A DNA stretch of 64,000 nt from JAUSIF01 sp963711595 (GCA_963711595.1 CAVQER010000001.1:372001-436000); one strand, 5' to 3'; numbered from the stretch's first letter, positions 41,339 through 49,894 are shown. A program made the numbers and translations. The notes: generated by a model from the letters alone, not told the origin.

Positions 41339-41749
41339 ATGATCACGCAGTTTCTCGTCCGAAACCCGTTCCGAGGCCGGAAGCCTTATGCACGCCGGCG
41401 CGTACCCCGCGAGCACGTGAAGCGTGATCCCGAATTACCCCTCCCTGCCTGCGTTCGTCTGAACGGCGAGCAAGTGATCATCCTTCCGACGGCGGAGGGC
41501 ATCGGTAAGTTCGCGCTCCGTATCGAGGACGAGCAGGGCGAGCTTCGTGTACTGACGAGGGACGAAGAGCTTGTGCTTGCGGTCGCGCCCGGCACACCCG
41601 CGGAGCAAGCGGCAGCAATCGGCCGCGTCGATCTGCCGGAGGGCGGATTGCAGGTCGTGCTGCTTCCGCAACCCTGGCAGGGGGACGACCTTCTTTCGGT
41701 GTTACGGCAACTAAAGCAGCGCAACGCGAATGGCAGTGCGCGGCAGTAA
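41339..41749 (+). CDS. Hypothetical protein
   Basis: 136 residues from ATG 41339 with GAGGGGGTGATC. Upstream frame is translated repeat. A basic N-terminus (RNPFRGRKPYARRRVPREHV) is followed by a compact acidic alpha/beta part (VIILPTAEGIGKFALRIEDE, then AAIGRVDLPEGGLQVVLLPQ). Length and composition suggest a folded cytoplasmic protein; no family recognised. Confidence 0.6.
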   Translation: MITQFLVRNPFRGRKPYARRRVPREHVKRDPELPLPACVRLNGEQVIILPTAEGIGKFALRIEDEQGELRVLTRDEELVLAVAPGTPAEQAAAIGRVDLPEGGLQVVLLPQPWQGDDLLSVLRQLKQRNANGSARQ

Positions 41750-41788
41750 CTCCCTTCGTCGGGCCGGCGTGCGCGCTGCACTTTTTTT

Positions 41789-41940
41789 GTCATGGCCGGG
41801 CTTGTCAGCGAGCCGGCTGGACCCGGCTCGCAAGTATTTATTTGCCCGAACTCGGCAGCAGCCGAGTTCGGGTGCCATCCACGTCTTGCCCCGCTCGCAA
41901 ATCTAAGGCGTGGATGCCCGCGACAAGCGCGGGCATGACG
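41789..41940. repeat. Composite REP-like element with nested palindromes
   Basis: The GTCATGGCCGGGCTTGTC unit is interrupted by CGAGCCGGCTGGACCCGGCTCG (41809-41830) and by CCCGAACTCGG/CCGAGTTCGGG (41845-41872), then resumes with GCCATCCACG and the GTGGATGCCCGCGACAAGCG mate. Confidence 0.85.
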
Positions 41941-41971
41941 TACAAGAATCTCTTCGCATGATGCTCCAAAC

Positions 41972-43246
41972 TCACAAACGCCGCAGCATCGGCAATGGCT
42001 CCGGCGCGAGCGCGAGATGCGTGATCGCCCAGACGAGCGCGTCGAGCCGATCCGGCGAGCGGCCGTTGCTGAGCCCGTCGGGGCCGAACTCCGCCATCTC
42101 GTCCTCGAGCGCGGGAAAGGCGCCGACGTGGCTCACCCTGCCCTGCTCATAGAGTGCCGCGACCGGCTCCGCGCGCAGGCGCTTGCTGCGCGTCGCGCGC
42201 ACGACGGCAATCGGCACGCTCGCGTCTACTTCGGCGATCACGACGCGCGCCATCTCGCCGCCCTGGTTCACTTCAACCACGATGCGATCAGCTTCCAGCT
42301 TGCGATAGAGTTGGATTGTGCGGCTCGCCCACTCGAGCGGGGAAAGCTGCGCCGCCGTCTCGTCGGCGAGCACGTAAAGACGATCGTCGGCGCCGATGCC
42401 GGCCGCGACGATGCCGCATGCGCTCGAGCCCGCGCGCGAAGACGCCGGCGGATCGACCGCGACCACGATGCGGGCGAGTAGCGGCACGCGCTCGGGCGCG
42501 ATCCGCGCGGCCTCGATCAGCGCGCGCGGGAACAGCGCGCCGGGCATGTCCTCGATGATCTCGGCGTCGAGCTCCTGGCGGCCGAGGCGCGTGCCGGCGT
42601 AGCGCGCGGAAATGCGCTCGAGGAAAGTCGGCGCGAGATTGTGCGCATTGTCGGCGGTCTTCGCGCGGCTCACGACCGTGAGCGGGTCCGCGAGGATGCG
42701 CTTGAGCAGCGGGATCGGCCGCGGCGTCGTCGTGATGAGCTGGCGCGGTGCCGCGCCGAGGCGCAGTCCGAACTGCAGCATGTCGAAGGCGGCGTCGGCG
42801 CGGCGCCACTTGCATAGCTCGTCGCACCAGGCCGCCTCGTACTGCGGCCCGCGCAATTGATCCGGATCGTCGGCCGAAAACGCGTGCGCGACGGCGCCGT
42901 TCGGCCAGACGATGCGGCGCCGGTCCGAATGCCAGGTCGGTCGTTCGCTGCGCGGATAGACGCGCAGGATTCCGGCTTCGCCCTCGATCATGACTTCGCG
43001 CGCGTCGGCGGCGGTTTCGCCGACGAGCGCGATCCGCATGACGGGTGTCGCGGAGAAATTCTCCGCGCCCGCGACGATGCCCCTCACCCACTCGGCGCCG
43101 GCGCGCGTCTTGCCCGCGCCGCGGCCGCCGAGCAGGAGCCAGCTGCGCCACGGCTCGCCGTTGCCGGCAGCGCGCGGCGGCCGCTGATGCGCGGCGGCGA
43201 GCCAGTCCCACCGTGTGCGGACGAATTCGGCTTCATCCGGCTTCAT
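41972..43246 (-). CDS. GTA large terminase (g2)
   Basis: 424 residues from ATG 43246 (MKPDEAEFVRTRWDWLAAAH); the longer frame upstream is the small-terminase region. Walker A in WLLLGGRGAGKTRAGAEWVR, then AHAFSADDPDQLRGPQYEAA WCDEL region (Walker B/motor), and the C-terminal RNase H-like nuclease part (IVVAVDPPASS, VEVNQGGEMARVVI, DRLDALVWAITHLAL). It packages DNA into GTA heads. The start overlaps the end of the small terminase by 14 bases. Frame intact, ending about 10 kb before the portal gene. Confidence 0.94.
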   Translation of the reverse strand: MKPDEAEFVRTRWDWLAAAHQRPPRAAGNGEPWRSWLLLGGRGAGKTRAGAEWVRGIVAGAENFSATPVMRIALVGETAADAREVMIEGEAGILRVYPRSERPTWHSDRRRIVWPNGAVAHAFSADDPDQLRGPQYEAAWCDELCKWRRADAAFDMLQFGLRLGAAPRQLITTTPRPIPLLKRILADPLTVVSRAKTADNAHNLAPTFLERISARYAGTRLGRQELDAEIIEDMPGALFPRALIEAARIAPERVPLLARIVVAVDPPASSRAGSSACGIVAAGIGADDRLYVLADETAAQLSPLEWASRTIQLYRKLEADRIVVEVNQGGEMARVVIAEVDASVPIAVVRATRSKRLRAEPVAALYEQGRVSHVGAFPALEDEMAEFGPDGLSNGRSPDRLDALVWAITHLALAPEPLPMLRRL

Positions 43247-43622
43247 TCTTGCGAGCAAGCTCGACCGCTCGTTCGCGTTCAAAGTCTTCCAGGTGCTTGA
43301 GAAGAGAGTGCTCAAGCTCTTCGACCGTTCGGGCTGGCGGGTCATCGGGCTCGTCGGGGGTTCGCGGCCGCGCCGCCGCACTGAGGGAGCTCACTGCCTG
43401 CAGCGCGCGGGCGAGCGCGCCGAGCGTGCGTGTGCGATCGGCGGTGCCAACGGCATCCGGAACGGAGCCGAGCCTTTCGGCCGCCGTTTCGCTCGCGCGG
43501 ATCTCCGTTTCGAGCAGGAGCAAGAGACGCGCCGCGAGGGCCTTCGGATCGCTGTTTGGCTGCGCAGCATTCGCGGATGCACGCCGGGGTCGCGCGCGTC
43601 GGATTGTTTTTCGTTTGGGCAT
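43233..43622 (-). CDS. GTA small terminase-like protein (g1)
   Basis: 129 residues from ATG 43622 (MPKRKTIRRARPRRASANAA). A helical middle (KALAARLLLLLETEIRASET, GALARALQAVSSL) and C-terminal acidic helix (ARTVEELEHSLLKHLEDFER). The position directly upstream of and overlapping the large terminase, and the helical layout, match the GTA g1/TerS protein that recognises DNA ends. Confidence 0.75.
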   Translation of the reverse strand: MPKRKTIRRARPRRASANAAQPNSDPKALAARLLLLLETEIRASETAAERLGSVPDAVGTADRTRTLGALARALQAVSSLSAAARPRTPDEPDDPPARTVEELEHSLLKHLEDFERERAVELARKNEAG

Positions 43623-43654
43623 GGAGTTAATTACCAGGACGAATCGAATCCGTT

Positions 43655-43800
43655 CGTCCCCGCGCCGCGCTGGCGAGCGCAGCGAGCGGCCAGCGCGGCA
43701 CCTCAATATTCGCCGCGCCGGGCACTCGCCCTGAACCGGGCTCTCGGCGCGGCAAGCGGGGACCCAAATCGAGCTGGATTCCCGCCTACGCGGGAATGAG
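43655..43800. repeat. REP-like elements
   Basis: GCTGGCGAGCGCAGCGAGCGGCCAGC palindrome, GGGCACTCGCCC, and GATTCCCGCCTACGCGGGAAT at the right end. They separate small terminase and zinc-ribbon genes. Confidence 0.7.
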
Positions 43801-43808
43801 CGGGGAAG

Positions 43809-44021
43809 TCAGCCAGCAGCTATGACTATTTCCGGGCCGGTGTACTGGCCGACCGGCACCTCGGCGACTTCGTAGGCGCCGCACTGATTGCACTCGAAGG
43901 TGAGGACGTCGGCTTTCGGCTTGTCCGGGTGAGGCTCGAGGCCAACGAGCCGCGTTTGTCCGCCACACACGCTGCAGACCGGCGGATCGACCTTGAGCTT
44001 CGCCTGCGCCTTTGTTGCCAT
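43809..44021 (-). CDS. Small zinc-ribbon protein, first gene of GTA terminase operon
   Basis: 70 residues from ATG 44021 (MATKAQAKLKVDPPVCSVCG). Two CxxC knuckles, CSVCG and CNQCG, about 30 residues apart make a zinc ribbon; the end is VPVGQYTGPEIVIAAG. It lies upstream of small and large terminase on the same strand, about 135 bases after a strong promoter, so it is probably cotranscribed. Possibly a regulator or accessory packaging factor (inference). Confidence 0.7.
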   Translation of the reverse strand: MATKAQAKLKVDPPVCSVCGGQTRLVGLEPHPDKPKADVLTFECNQCGAYEVAEVPVGQYTGPEIVIAAG

Positions 44022-44154
44022 CCAGAGGCAACAAGGCGCCACTTATACGATCGGTGCAACCACCCATTTTCGTGTCCCGCGAGCGCATTTTTACGGTTCT
44101 GCGGGGCAAATCGCGTGCCTGCGGCGATCGGGACAGGATTTCGGGCGTTGCACG

Positions 44155-44197
44155 AATCTAGCCGAGCAGCGCGCCGCTGTCAAGAATATAGTCCTAT
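44155..44197 (-). promoter_or_regulatory. Promoter with palindromic activator-like site, upstream of terminase operon
   Basis: Minus strand TTGACA (44183-44178), 17-nt spacer, TAGATT (44160-44155), with AGGACTATATTCTT overlapping the -35. Same arrangement as at 31,846 and 57,002. Confidence 0.65.
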
Positions 44198-44241
44198 CAC
44201 CGCGAGCCAGGGGAGAAGAGCAACGGGAAGCCCAGTATTCC

Positions 44242-44376
44242 CTAGCCTTTGGTTTTCCGCTTCGGCTTCGGTCCCTGATCGCGCGCGGGATTCCGCTTCA
44301 CTTGCGCGGTCGGTTTGCAAATCTTCTGCGGCGTTTTCAGCATCCGCCGCAATGCTTCATCGCGAGATTTTGCCAT
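44242..44376 (-). CDS. Tiny basic protein
   Basis: 44 residues from ATG 44376 (MAKSRDEALRRMLKTPQKIC, ending GPKPKRKTKG), with GGGAGG 12 bases upstream. This type of K/P-rich peptide is common in Bradyrhizobium relatives. Function unknown. Confidence 0.5.
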   Translation of the reverse strand: MAKSRDEALRRMLKTPQKICKPTAQVKRNPARDQGPKPKRKTKG

Positions 44377-44464
44377 GTGGTGGGCATGCCTCCCTATGAG
44401 GGCAGCGACCGCGCGTGCCGTGCGGTGGTCAGGAATGAAAGCCAAGGCATACGAGCAGTCCCGA

Positions 44465-44662
44465 TCACGCCGGGCGCCGGGTAGCGGCGAGCCGCTTCGC
44501 TCTCTGGACGGCGGTTTCGGTCGCGCCCGCCTTGGCCGAAGGGCTTCCCTTGTCCGAATAGCTTCCCGGCCGCCTTGAATTGATATCCCGCCGCGGTCGC
44601 AATTCCCCTTTGTTCGCCCAGCACGAGAGCGCCTGGAGGCCGTCGGTTGTCGCTGGCTTCAT
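44465..44662 (-). CDS. Possible small basic protein
   Basis: 65 codons (MKPATTDGLQALSCWANKGE, ending AKRLAATRRPA). RBS weak; an overlapping frame (44394-44711) reads similar-looking text, so one indel may separate halves of one gene. Low confidence. Confidence 0.25.
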   Translation of the reverse strand: MKPATTDGLQALSCWANKGELRPRRDINSRRPGSYSDKGSPSAKAGATETAVQRAKRLAATRRPA

Positions 44663-44717
44663 GGGAGTAGCGGCCGGCGCGCAGGCTGGGAGAGAGCCGC
44701 GCGCCGGCCAAGCCGAG

Positions 44718-44894
44718 CTACTTGCTCGGAGTTGAAGGAGCCGGGACCGTAACCGTCGGCGCCTTGATGTTCACTTCGGCGGTACGGGTTCCGCCCGGAT
44801 ACCAGCCAAAGGCAAAAACGATCACTACGAAAACGAGCAGGCCGCCAACCAGCAGGCCCAGCATTGCACTCGATCCACCATCATTGTCGGCCAT
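44718..44894 (-). CDS. Small single-span membrane protein
   Basis: 58 residues from ATG 44894 with CAGGAGGACGG. MADNDGGSSAMLGLLVGGLL, a membrane helix, then GWYPGGTRTAEVNIKAPTVT and a Pro/Thr tail. Same plan as the proteins at 16,957 and 53,856: short acidic or polar start, one helix, Pro/Thr-rich periplasmic tail. An imperfect EcfG promoter precedes it. Confidence 0.7.
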   Translation of the reverse strand: MADNDGGSSAMLGLLVGGLLVFVVIVFAFGWYPGGTRTAEVNIKAPTVTVPAPSTPSK

Positions 44895-44929
44895 TTCCGT
44901 CCTCCTGAAATCAATGTTCGGCGCGGAAG

Positions 44930-44955
44930 AACTCCGCCGACGCTGAAAACGTTCC
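44930..44955 (-). promoter_or_regulatory. Possible EcfG-type promoter (one mismatch)
   Basis: Minus strand GGAAC (44955-44951), 17-nt spacer, AGTT (44933-44930), 36 bases before the ATG at 44894. Confidence 0.4.
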
Positions 44956-45087
44956 TGACGCGGACCGCGAAAGCTTCCGCTGTGCCGCCGAGACTGAAAC
45001 TTAGTTACCTCCCCGAACGTTACAGTTGCGAATTGGGATCGGACGTTGGGCGGGCGACGGATCGGCTCGCGTCGAAGGGACAGGAAA

Positions 45088-47009
45088 ATGCAATCGAGAG
45101 CGGCAGCCGCTGCGCTCCCCATCAGTTTCGCCATCGCCCTGATCTCGTCCGCCGACGCTCAGGTCCACTATCCATCGCAAGACCCTGGTCCGCGGGAGTT
45201 GCGGCAGCCGCGCGAATACTCGCGCCACTACGAACCGCAACCGGGATGGAACTCGCCGCAATACCGCTATCCCGGGGCCAATGCGCTCGGGCGGCAGTAC
45301 GACGAAAGCCGACCGCGGCCGCCGACCGTGCGCGTCGCGAGCCCGCAGTACTACGCCTACCAGCCGGACAAGCCGAAGACGGTGTCGCTCGCGCCGCTCG
45401 CCCGCTCGGAGACGGCATCGAAGGGGATTTTGCCGAGCCTGGGCCGAAGCGGGATCCTTCCAGCAGGCCCGCACGCATCTTGAATCACTGTCGCTCCGTT
45501 CCCTTGAAGAAGTCGGAGCGGCGATCCTCGTCCACTATGCGGCGCATCCGGATTTCCTGTGGGTGAAGGACGGGCGCGCCAGCGAAAAGGCCGCGCTTGC
45601 GATCAAGACGCTCGCGGCGGCGGAAGAATTCGGATTGTCGTCCGCCGATTACCGGGTCCAGCCGATCGGCACCCGATTGAGCGGCGGCGAGGAGCAAAGC
45701 AGCGCGCTGATCAGCTTCGAGATGCAGCTTTCCTCCGCCGTGCTCACCTACATCCTCGACGCCACCCGCGGCCGCGTCGATCCGAACCGGATTTCCGGCT
45801 ACCACCACCTGCCGCGCCACCAGGTCGACCTCGCCGCAGCATTGCGCACGATCGCCGAAACCGACGACGTCGCCAGATATCTGCGCGAGCGCCATCCCGA
45901 CAATGCCCAGTTCAAGGCGCTGACGGCCGAGCTCGCGCGCCTGCGCGGCCCGGGCCGCGGCGGCGAAGCGAACGTCGCGCCGACGACGACCATTCGTCCC
46001 GGCGAGGCGAACCCGCAGCTTCCGCAGATCGTCGCGGCGATCCGCGCGGCGGCATCGAACGAGCTGAAGCGAAAGCACGCGGCCGCATTCGAGAAGTATG
46101 ACGGCCGGCGTGAGTACAGCACGGCACTCGTGGCGATGGTGCGCGATTTTCAGCGCGAGCGGCGCCTCAAGCCGGATGGCGTGATCGCGCGGCCCACCAT
46201 CGCCGCGTTATGGCCTGCGTCCAATCACGACGATCGCATCCGGAAAATCGAGATCGCGCTCGAGCAGCTGCGCTGGCTGCCGCGTGACCTCGGGCGGCGC
46301 TACGTCCTCGTGAATCAGCCCGCATTCATGGCGGAGCTATGTCGAGGACGGCCGGACCGCCTTTTCCACCCGCGCCGTGATCGGCAAGAAGGAAACGCAG
46401 ACCTACTTCTTCGCGGACCAGATCCAGCACGTGGAATACAATCCGAATTGGAGCGTCCCGCATTCCATCCTGGTCAACCAGATGGTGCCGCGCCTCCTCT
46501 CCGATCCTTCCTACCTCTCGCGCAAGGGGTACGAGGTGATCAATGCCTCGGGCAAAAAGATCTCGGGGGCATCCGTGGACTGGCATCGCGTCGCGACGAA
46601 GAAGCTCGCGGTGACGGTGCGGCAGCCGCCCGGTGACGCGAACGCACTCGGCACGCTGAAGATCATCTTTCCGAACGACCACGCGATCTACATGCACGAT
46701 ACGCCGCACAAGGAGCTGTTCGCGCGGCCGACCCGCGCGTTCAGCAACGGCTGCATCCGGCTCCAGGATGCGAGCGGCATGGCGGCGGCGGTTCTGGGCA
46801 AAAGCACGGCCCACATCAGCTCGCGGATTTCGACGGGCAAGACGTCGTCCGATCGCGTGACCGAGGATCTGCCGGTTTATGTCGCCTACTTCACCGCGTG
46901 GCCGAGCGGCGACGGCAAGGTCGCGTATTTCGACGACGTCTACGAGCGCGACAAAGCGATGGCCACCGCCCTTCAAGCCACGAATTTCGCGCGCCGGCAG
47001 GGCGGGTGA
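45088..47009 (+). CDS. YcbB-like L,D-transpeptidase, two frameshifts
   Basis: ATG 45088 (MQSRAAAAALPISFAIALIS), signal peptide to ADAQ. A Tyr/Pro-rich linker, then after a shift near 45450 the scaffold domain (LSLRSLEEVGAAILVHYAAH, ALRTIAETDDVARYLRERHP), a peptidoglycan-binding segment (MVRDFQRERRLKPDGVIARP) and, after a second shift near 46332, the catalytic YkuD domain (VIGKKETQTYFFADQIQHVE, AIYMHDTPHKELF, FSNGCIRLQDASGM). Catalytic Cys and His are kept; SNGC replaces the common SHGC. Corrected length is about 640 residues. It forms 3-3 cross-links or attaches envelope proteins to peptidoglycan. Confidence 0.85.
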
Positions 47010-47035
47010 GCGGATCGTTTGCGGGAGCCAAGAGC

Positions 47036-47123
47036 GTCATGGCCGGGCTTGTCCCGGCCATCCACGTCTTAGGGCATCGCGCCTTTGGAAGGCGTGGATG
47101 CCCGCGACGAGCGCGGGCATGAC
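47036..47123. repeat. REP-like inverted pair
   Basis: GTCATGGCCGGGCTTGTCCC unit facing GGCGTGGATGCCCGCGACGA...GGGCATGAC. Confidence 0.88.
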
Positions 47124-47143
47124 GAAACCTCTGCAATGCGCGC

Positions 47144-47169
47144 GGAACCCATGCGCACGGCGCGCCGTT
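47144..47169 (+). promoter_or_regulatory. EcfG-type promoter motif
   Basis: GGAAC (47144-47148), 17-nt spacer, CGTT (47166-47169), 8 bases before the ATG at 47178; would give a near-leaderless mRNA, so it may be fortuitous. Confidence 0.4.
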
Positions 47170-47177
47170 TTTCCCCC

Positions 47178-47387
47178 ATGCCGCGCCGCAAGCTGATCGA
47201 ATTCCATCCCGAGACGCTGACCTCGCTCGAGGAGCTCGCGACCGACCGCATGGCGACGATGCAGGAGCTCGCCGACGAAGCGTTCGCCGATCTCCTGCGC
47301 AAGCACGGCCGCCCGGTGGGCCTGCGCCAGTCGCTTAAGCGGAGCGCGAAGGAAATTGAGTCAAAATCGAGTCCGCGGCGGAAATGA
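47178..47387 (+). CDS. Small ribbon-helix-helix-like protein
   Basis: 69 residues from ATG 47178 (MPRRKLIEFHPETLTSLEEL, ATMQELADEAFADLLRKHGR). A short basic beta-strand followed by two helices matches the CopG/RHH DNA-binding pattern. No toxin-like partner directly downstream. Frame upstream is translated repeat. Confidence 0.6.
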   Translation: MPRRKLIEFHPETLTSLEELATDRMATMQELADEAFADLLRKHGRPVGLRQSLKRSAKEIESKSSPRRK

Positions 47388-47605
47388 GCGGGGAATTTCC
47401 GGCGGAAACGTGGCGGCGGCGTATACGGAAAAAATACCTTCCCAGGGAACAATAGGAACACTGACTAGTTTGAATCGCGGTCTTGGGGCTGGCGGGGCTC
47501 AGGACGGGGGAGTTCTTGATCGAACCACATTTCGTCAGTAGCGACGCGCGTCACGCGTAACGCACCCGGCGACAACCCTTCCAAACAACCGTGGAGTACA
47601 CTCCG

Positions 47606-48575
47606 ATGTGGCGACTTGTCATCGGTACCTTGGGCTTAGCCTTTTGCCTGCAAACTCCGGCGTTGGCCAACGGCGACGACGGATCCTCTTCTTCCATCCG
47701 CGTCTGTGACAAACAATCCGGCTGCCGCTATGTCGAGCGCGGCAGCGCGAAATTTCAGGTGCAACAGAAATCCGGTCGCCGGCGCGAAGCAAGAACCGCT
47801 CCGGCGCCTTCGACGATGCAAGCGCAGGCGCCCGCGCCCGCGCGGACCTATCAGCTCACGCAGACTCCGGAGGCGCGCCTTGCCTCATTCCGCTGGTGGC
47901 GGCCGTTTACCGCCCCGGCGAAGCGGCCAGCGCGATAACATAATCGATCCCGCTCCGGCGCCGGAACCCCAGCAGCGAGCGTACGCTCGGACGGTATCGC
48001 CGCGTATATGGCAGCCGTTCGCCGTTTCCGTGGGCGAGAACGAGCTGCGTCCGATCGAGAGTGCGGAGGCTCGTCAGGAGACGACCGCGCCTTCGCGCGC
48101 GACCCGTGGCGGACGGCAGCGCGTCGCTGCCACGACGCCCGGCACCGAAGCGTACGGCTCCGTCGGTCCGGTGTCCGCCGCTGCCGCAATGGGCGGCGGA
48201 AGCTCACTGGTGATGATCTCCGAGGCGCGCAAGTACATCGGCATGACCGGCGCGCAACTCGGCGTGAAGCATCGCGGCGTCTGGTGCGGCGAGTTCATGG
48301 GCCGCGTCGCGCGTGCGGCGGGCGTGCGGACGCCGGCCAATCCGAACATGGCGCCGGACTGGAACAGCGCGGGCCAGCGTATCTCCGGCCCACGCGTCGG
48401 TGCGATCGCACTCGTGTCACACCGCGGGCGATACATCGGTCACGTCGGGCTTGTCACCGGCGTGAACGAATCCGGAGATCCGATCATCATCTCCGGCAAT
48501 CATAACAATCGCGTGGTGGAGATCGCGTATCCGCGCAGCCGGGTGGTGGGCTACGTGTTGCCGGGCGGCGGGTGA
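47606..48575 (+). CDS. Secreted TIGR02594-like CHAP peptidoglycan hydrolase, frameshifted
   Basis: ATG 47606 with GGAGTACACTCCG. A signal peptide ends at QTPALA. A long linker (KQSGCRYVERGSAKFQVQQK, Ala/Pro-rich) follows; the frame breaks by one base near 47930 and the catalytic part follows as ISEARKYIGMTGAQLGVKHR, then GVWCGEFMGRVARAAGV (Cys nucleophile), APDWNSAGQRISGPRVGAIA and GRYIGHVGLVTGVNESGD (His). This is the TIGR02594 CHAP-type amidase/endopeptidase layout. It probably trims peptidoglycan in the periplasm. Confidence 0.8.
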
Positions 48576-48591
48576 AGCTACCCGAACAAAA

Positions 48592-48725
48592 AGAGTCATT
48601 CCGGGACGCCCACCGAAGCGAAGCGAAGGTGGGCGGGCCCGGAATCCACACGGCCTCTGTACTCGGCTCTGATTCACCTTGGATTCCGGGCTCGCCGCGC
48701 TGACGCGCGGCGCCCCGGAATGACG
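48592..48725. repeat. REP-like inverted pair (ATTCCGGG family)
   Basis: GTCATTCCGGGACGCCCACC...GGAATCCA facing TTGGATTCCGGGCTCGCCGC...CCCCGGAATGAC. Relative at 51,465. A duplicate of the preceding gene's last bases (GTTTACGTGTTGCCGGGCGG) reappears at 48752. Confidence 0.85.
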
Positions 48726-48825
48726 GAAACTGCGCCGGATCGCTGGCGGTTTACGTGTTGCCGGGCGGCGGGTGAAGCTCGAACAATAAGACGTCGGCTT
48801 CGGTTTCCCGCGCGGCGCGTACCTG

Positions 48826-48915
48826 CCGCGCTGGCGAGCGTAGCGAGCGGCCAGCGCGGCTTCTAAAGATCGCGCGCGCCGGGCACTCGCCCTGAGCCGG
48901 GCTCGTCGGCGCGCG
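48826..48915. repeat. REP-like element (GGGCGAGTGTCC-related family)
   Basis: GCTGGCGAGCGTAGCGAGCGGCCAGC palindrome then GCGCGCCGGGCACTCGCCC...GGGCTCGTCGGCGCGC; overlaps the 3' end of the next gene. Confidence 0.75.
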
Positions 48916-49198
48916 CACGGCGGGCTTCCGCAAGTGAAATGACGGTGGCGGGGCCGCGCAGGAAACGCGCGGCCCTGATGCCTTCCTCTTCCAGCAGGCG
49001 CGCGCGGTTGCGCTCGAGCATTGCCAACGTCCTTCGCATCGTCATCAGCAGCACGCTCGCCTTGCCGGCGAGCACCGCGCGATCCGTGCGCGCGAGCCGC
49101 CGCAGCATGATCTTCTGCGCTGCGATGCGCACGCGTGCGTCGGCGATGATGCGGTCGGCCGCATGGATGCGCGGCTCGCTTCGATGCTCGCGGCTCAT
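48863..49198 (-). CDS. Helical hypothetical protein with EcfG-type promoter
   Basis: 111 residues from ATG 49198. A long Arg/Leu-rich helix (AADRIIADARVRIAAQKIML, TMRRTLAMLERNRARLLEEE), then ARFLRGPATVISLAEARRAR. The last 15 or so codons (ADEPGSGRVPGARDL) are supplied by a REP-like element. An exact EcfG promoter drives it, divergent from the gene at 49,343. Function unknown. Confidence 0.6.
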   Translation of the reverse strand: MSREHRSEPRIHAADRIIADARVRIAAQKIMLRRLARTDRAVLAGKASVLLMTMRRTLAMLERNRARLLEEEGIRAARFLRGPATVISLAEARRARADEPGSGRVPGARDL

Positions 49199-49227
49199 GA
49201 AAATTCTTCCGTAGCTCTCGCGCTAAG

Positions 49228-49253
49228 AACGCGGTCGCACGGCCCGGAGTTCC
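49228..49253 (-). promoter_or_regulatory. EcfG-type promoter, divergent pair (left)
   Basis: Minus strand GGAAC (49253-49249), 17-nt spacer, CGTT (49231-49228), 30 bases before the ATG at 49198. Confidence 0.65.
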
Positions 49254-49279
49254 GTCGCATTGGCGTGAGGTCGGCGCCC

Positions 49280-49304
49280 GGAACGCGTGCACGCACAACA
49301 CGTT
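49280..49304 (+). promoter_or_regulatory. EcfG-type promoter, divergent pair (right)
   Basis: GGAAC (49280-49284), 16-nt spacer, CGTT (49301-49304), 38 bases before the ATG at 49343. Confidence 0.7.
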
Positions 49305-49342
49305 GCATCTTCAAGGTGGCGACGTTCGAAGGAGACGAAATC

Positions 49343-49660
49343 ATGACCAGGCAGAAAACACTTGCCCTTATTTCCGCGGCCCTGCTTGCAGCCAGCAGCA
49401 CGATCGCTTTCGCGCAAGGCACCGGCGGCGCGGGCGGCGGAGCCGGTACGGGCGCCGGCGCGAGCGGCACCGCCGGCGGGGCCGAGGGCCCCGGCGGAAC
49501 GACCGGTGGCAACGCCACATCCGGACCGACGGGCGGCGCCAGCGGCGCGACCGGACAGGCCGGCAACACGGGTCAGAACAACCCCGACTGCATGCCGGGA
49601 GCGAAGAAGAACCAGACGACCGCATCGCAGAAGCAGCGCGACGGCAAGACCGTCTGCTAA
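49343..49660 (+). CDS. Secreted Gly/Ala/Thr-rich stress protein
   Basis: 105 residues from ATG 49343 with GAAGGAGACG. A signal peptide (TLALISAALLAASSTIAFAQ) is followed by a low-complexity Gly/Ala/Thr segment (GTGGAGGGAGTGAGASGTAG) and a charged end (NPDCMPGAKKNQTTASQKQR) with two cysteines. Similar secreted proteins occur in Bradyrhizobium under stress control. Divergent from an EcfG-driven gene. Confidence 0.75.
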   Translation: MTRQKTLALISAALLAASSTIAFAQGTGGAGGGAGTGAGASGTAGGAEGPGGTTGGNATSGPTGGASGATGQAGNTGQNNPDCMPGAKKNQTTASQKQRDGKTVC

Positions 49661-49673
49661 GTCGTACTCCGTA

Positions 49674-49713
49674 CAACGACGATCGCGCATCGGGAACGGT
49701 GCGCGATCGTTGT
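49674..49713 (+). terminator. Hairpin terminator
   Basis: GATCGCGCA (49681-49689) pairs with TGCGCGATC (49700-49708), extended by CAACG/CGTTG; T-poor tail. Confidence 0.5.
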
Positions 49714-49744
49714 GTCGTGGGCGCGTCACCGCACTCGCCTTGTC

Positions 49745-49832
49745 CGACTTCAACCCGGATCCGGCCAGCCGAAGTCGGGCTTGCCCGACTTCGGCAGTTT
49801 AAGCACGGCGAAGTCGGATAAATCCGACTTCG
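49745..49832. repeat. Cluster of short TCGG...CCGA palindromes
   Basis: GAAGTCGGGCTTGCCCGACT (49771-49790) and GAAGTCGGATAAATCCGACT (49809-49828), each perfect; the first follows a CGACTTCAACCCGGATCCGG half. Confidence 0.75.
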
Positions 49833-49894
49833 CTCGCCGCGCGCGCACCGAGCTCTACATCACCCGCATGCAACAGCACGGCCTGGCGCCGTGA
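49833..49894 (+). pseudogene. Decayed fourth copy of the two-cysteine peptide gene
   Basis: RARTELYITRMQQHGLAP-stop aligns with RARTNVYSSCMRSHGMRP-stop of the paralogues at 50,267 and 50,500. The conserved Ser-Cys is now Thr-Arg, and the N-terminal two thirds are replaced by palindromic repeat sequence. Confidence 0.65.

Noticed and set aside
1..43622. Intact inducible prophage
   Set aside because: Only GTA-type head, terminase and tail genes, no integrase, repressor, lysis or replication genes; several structural genes are missing or broken.
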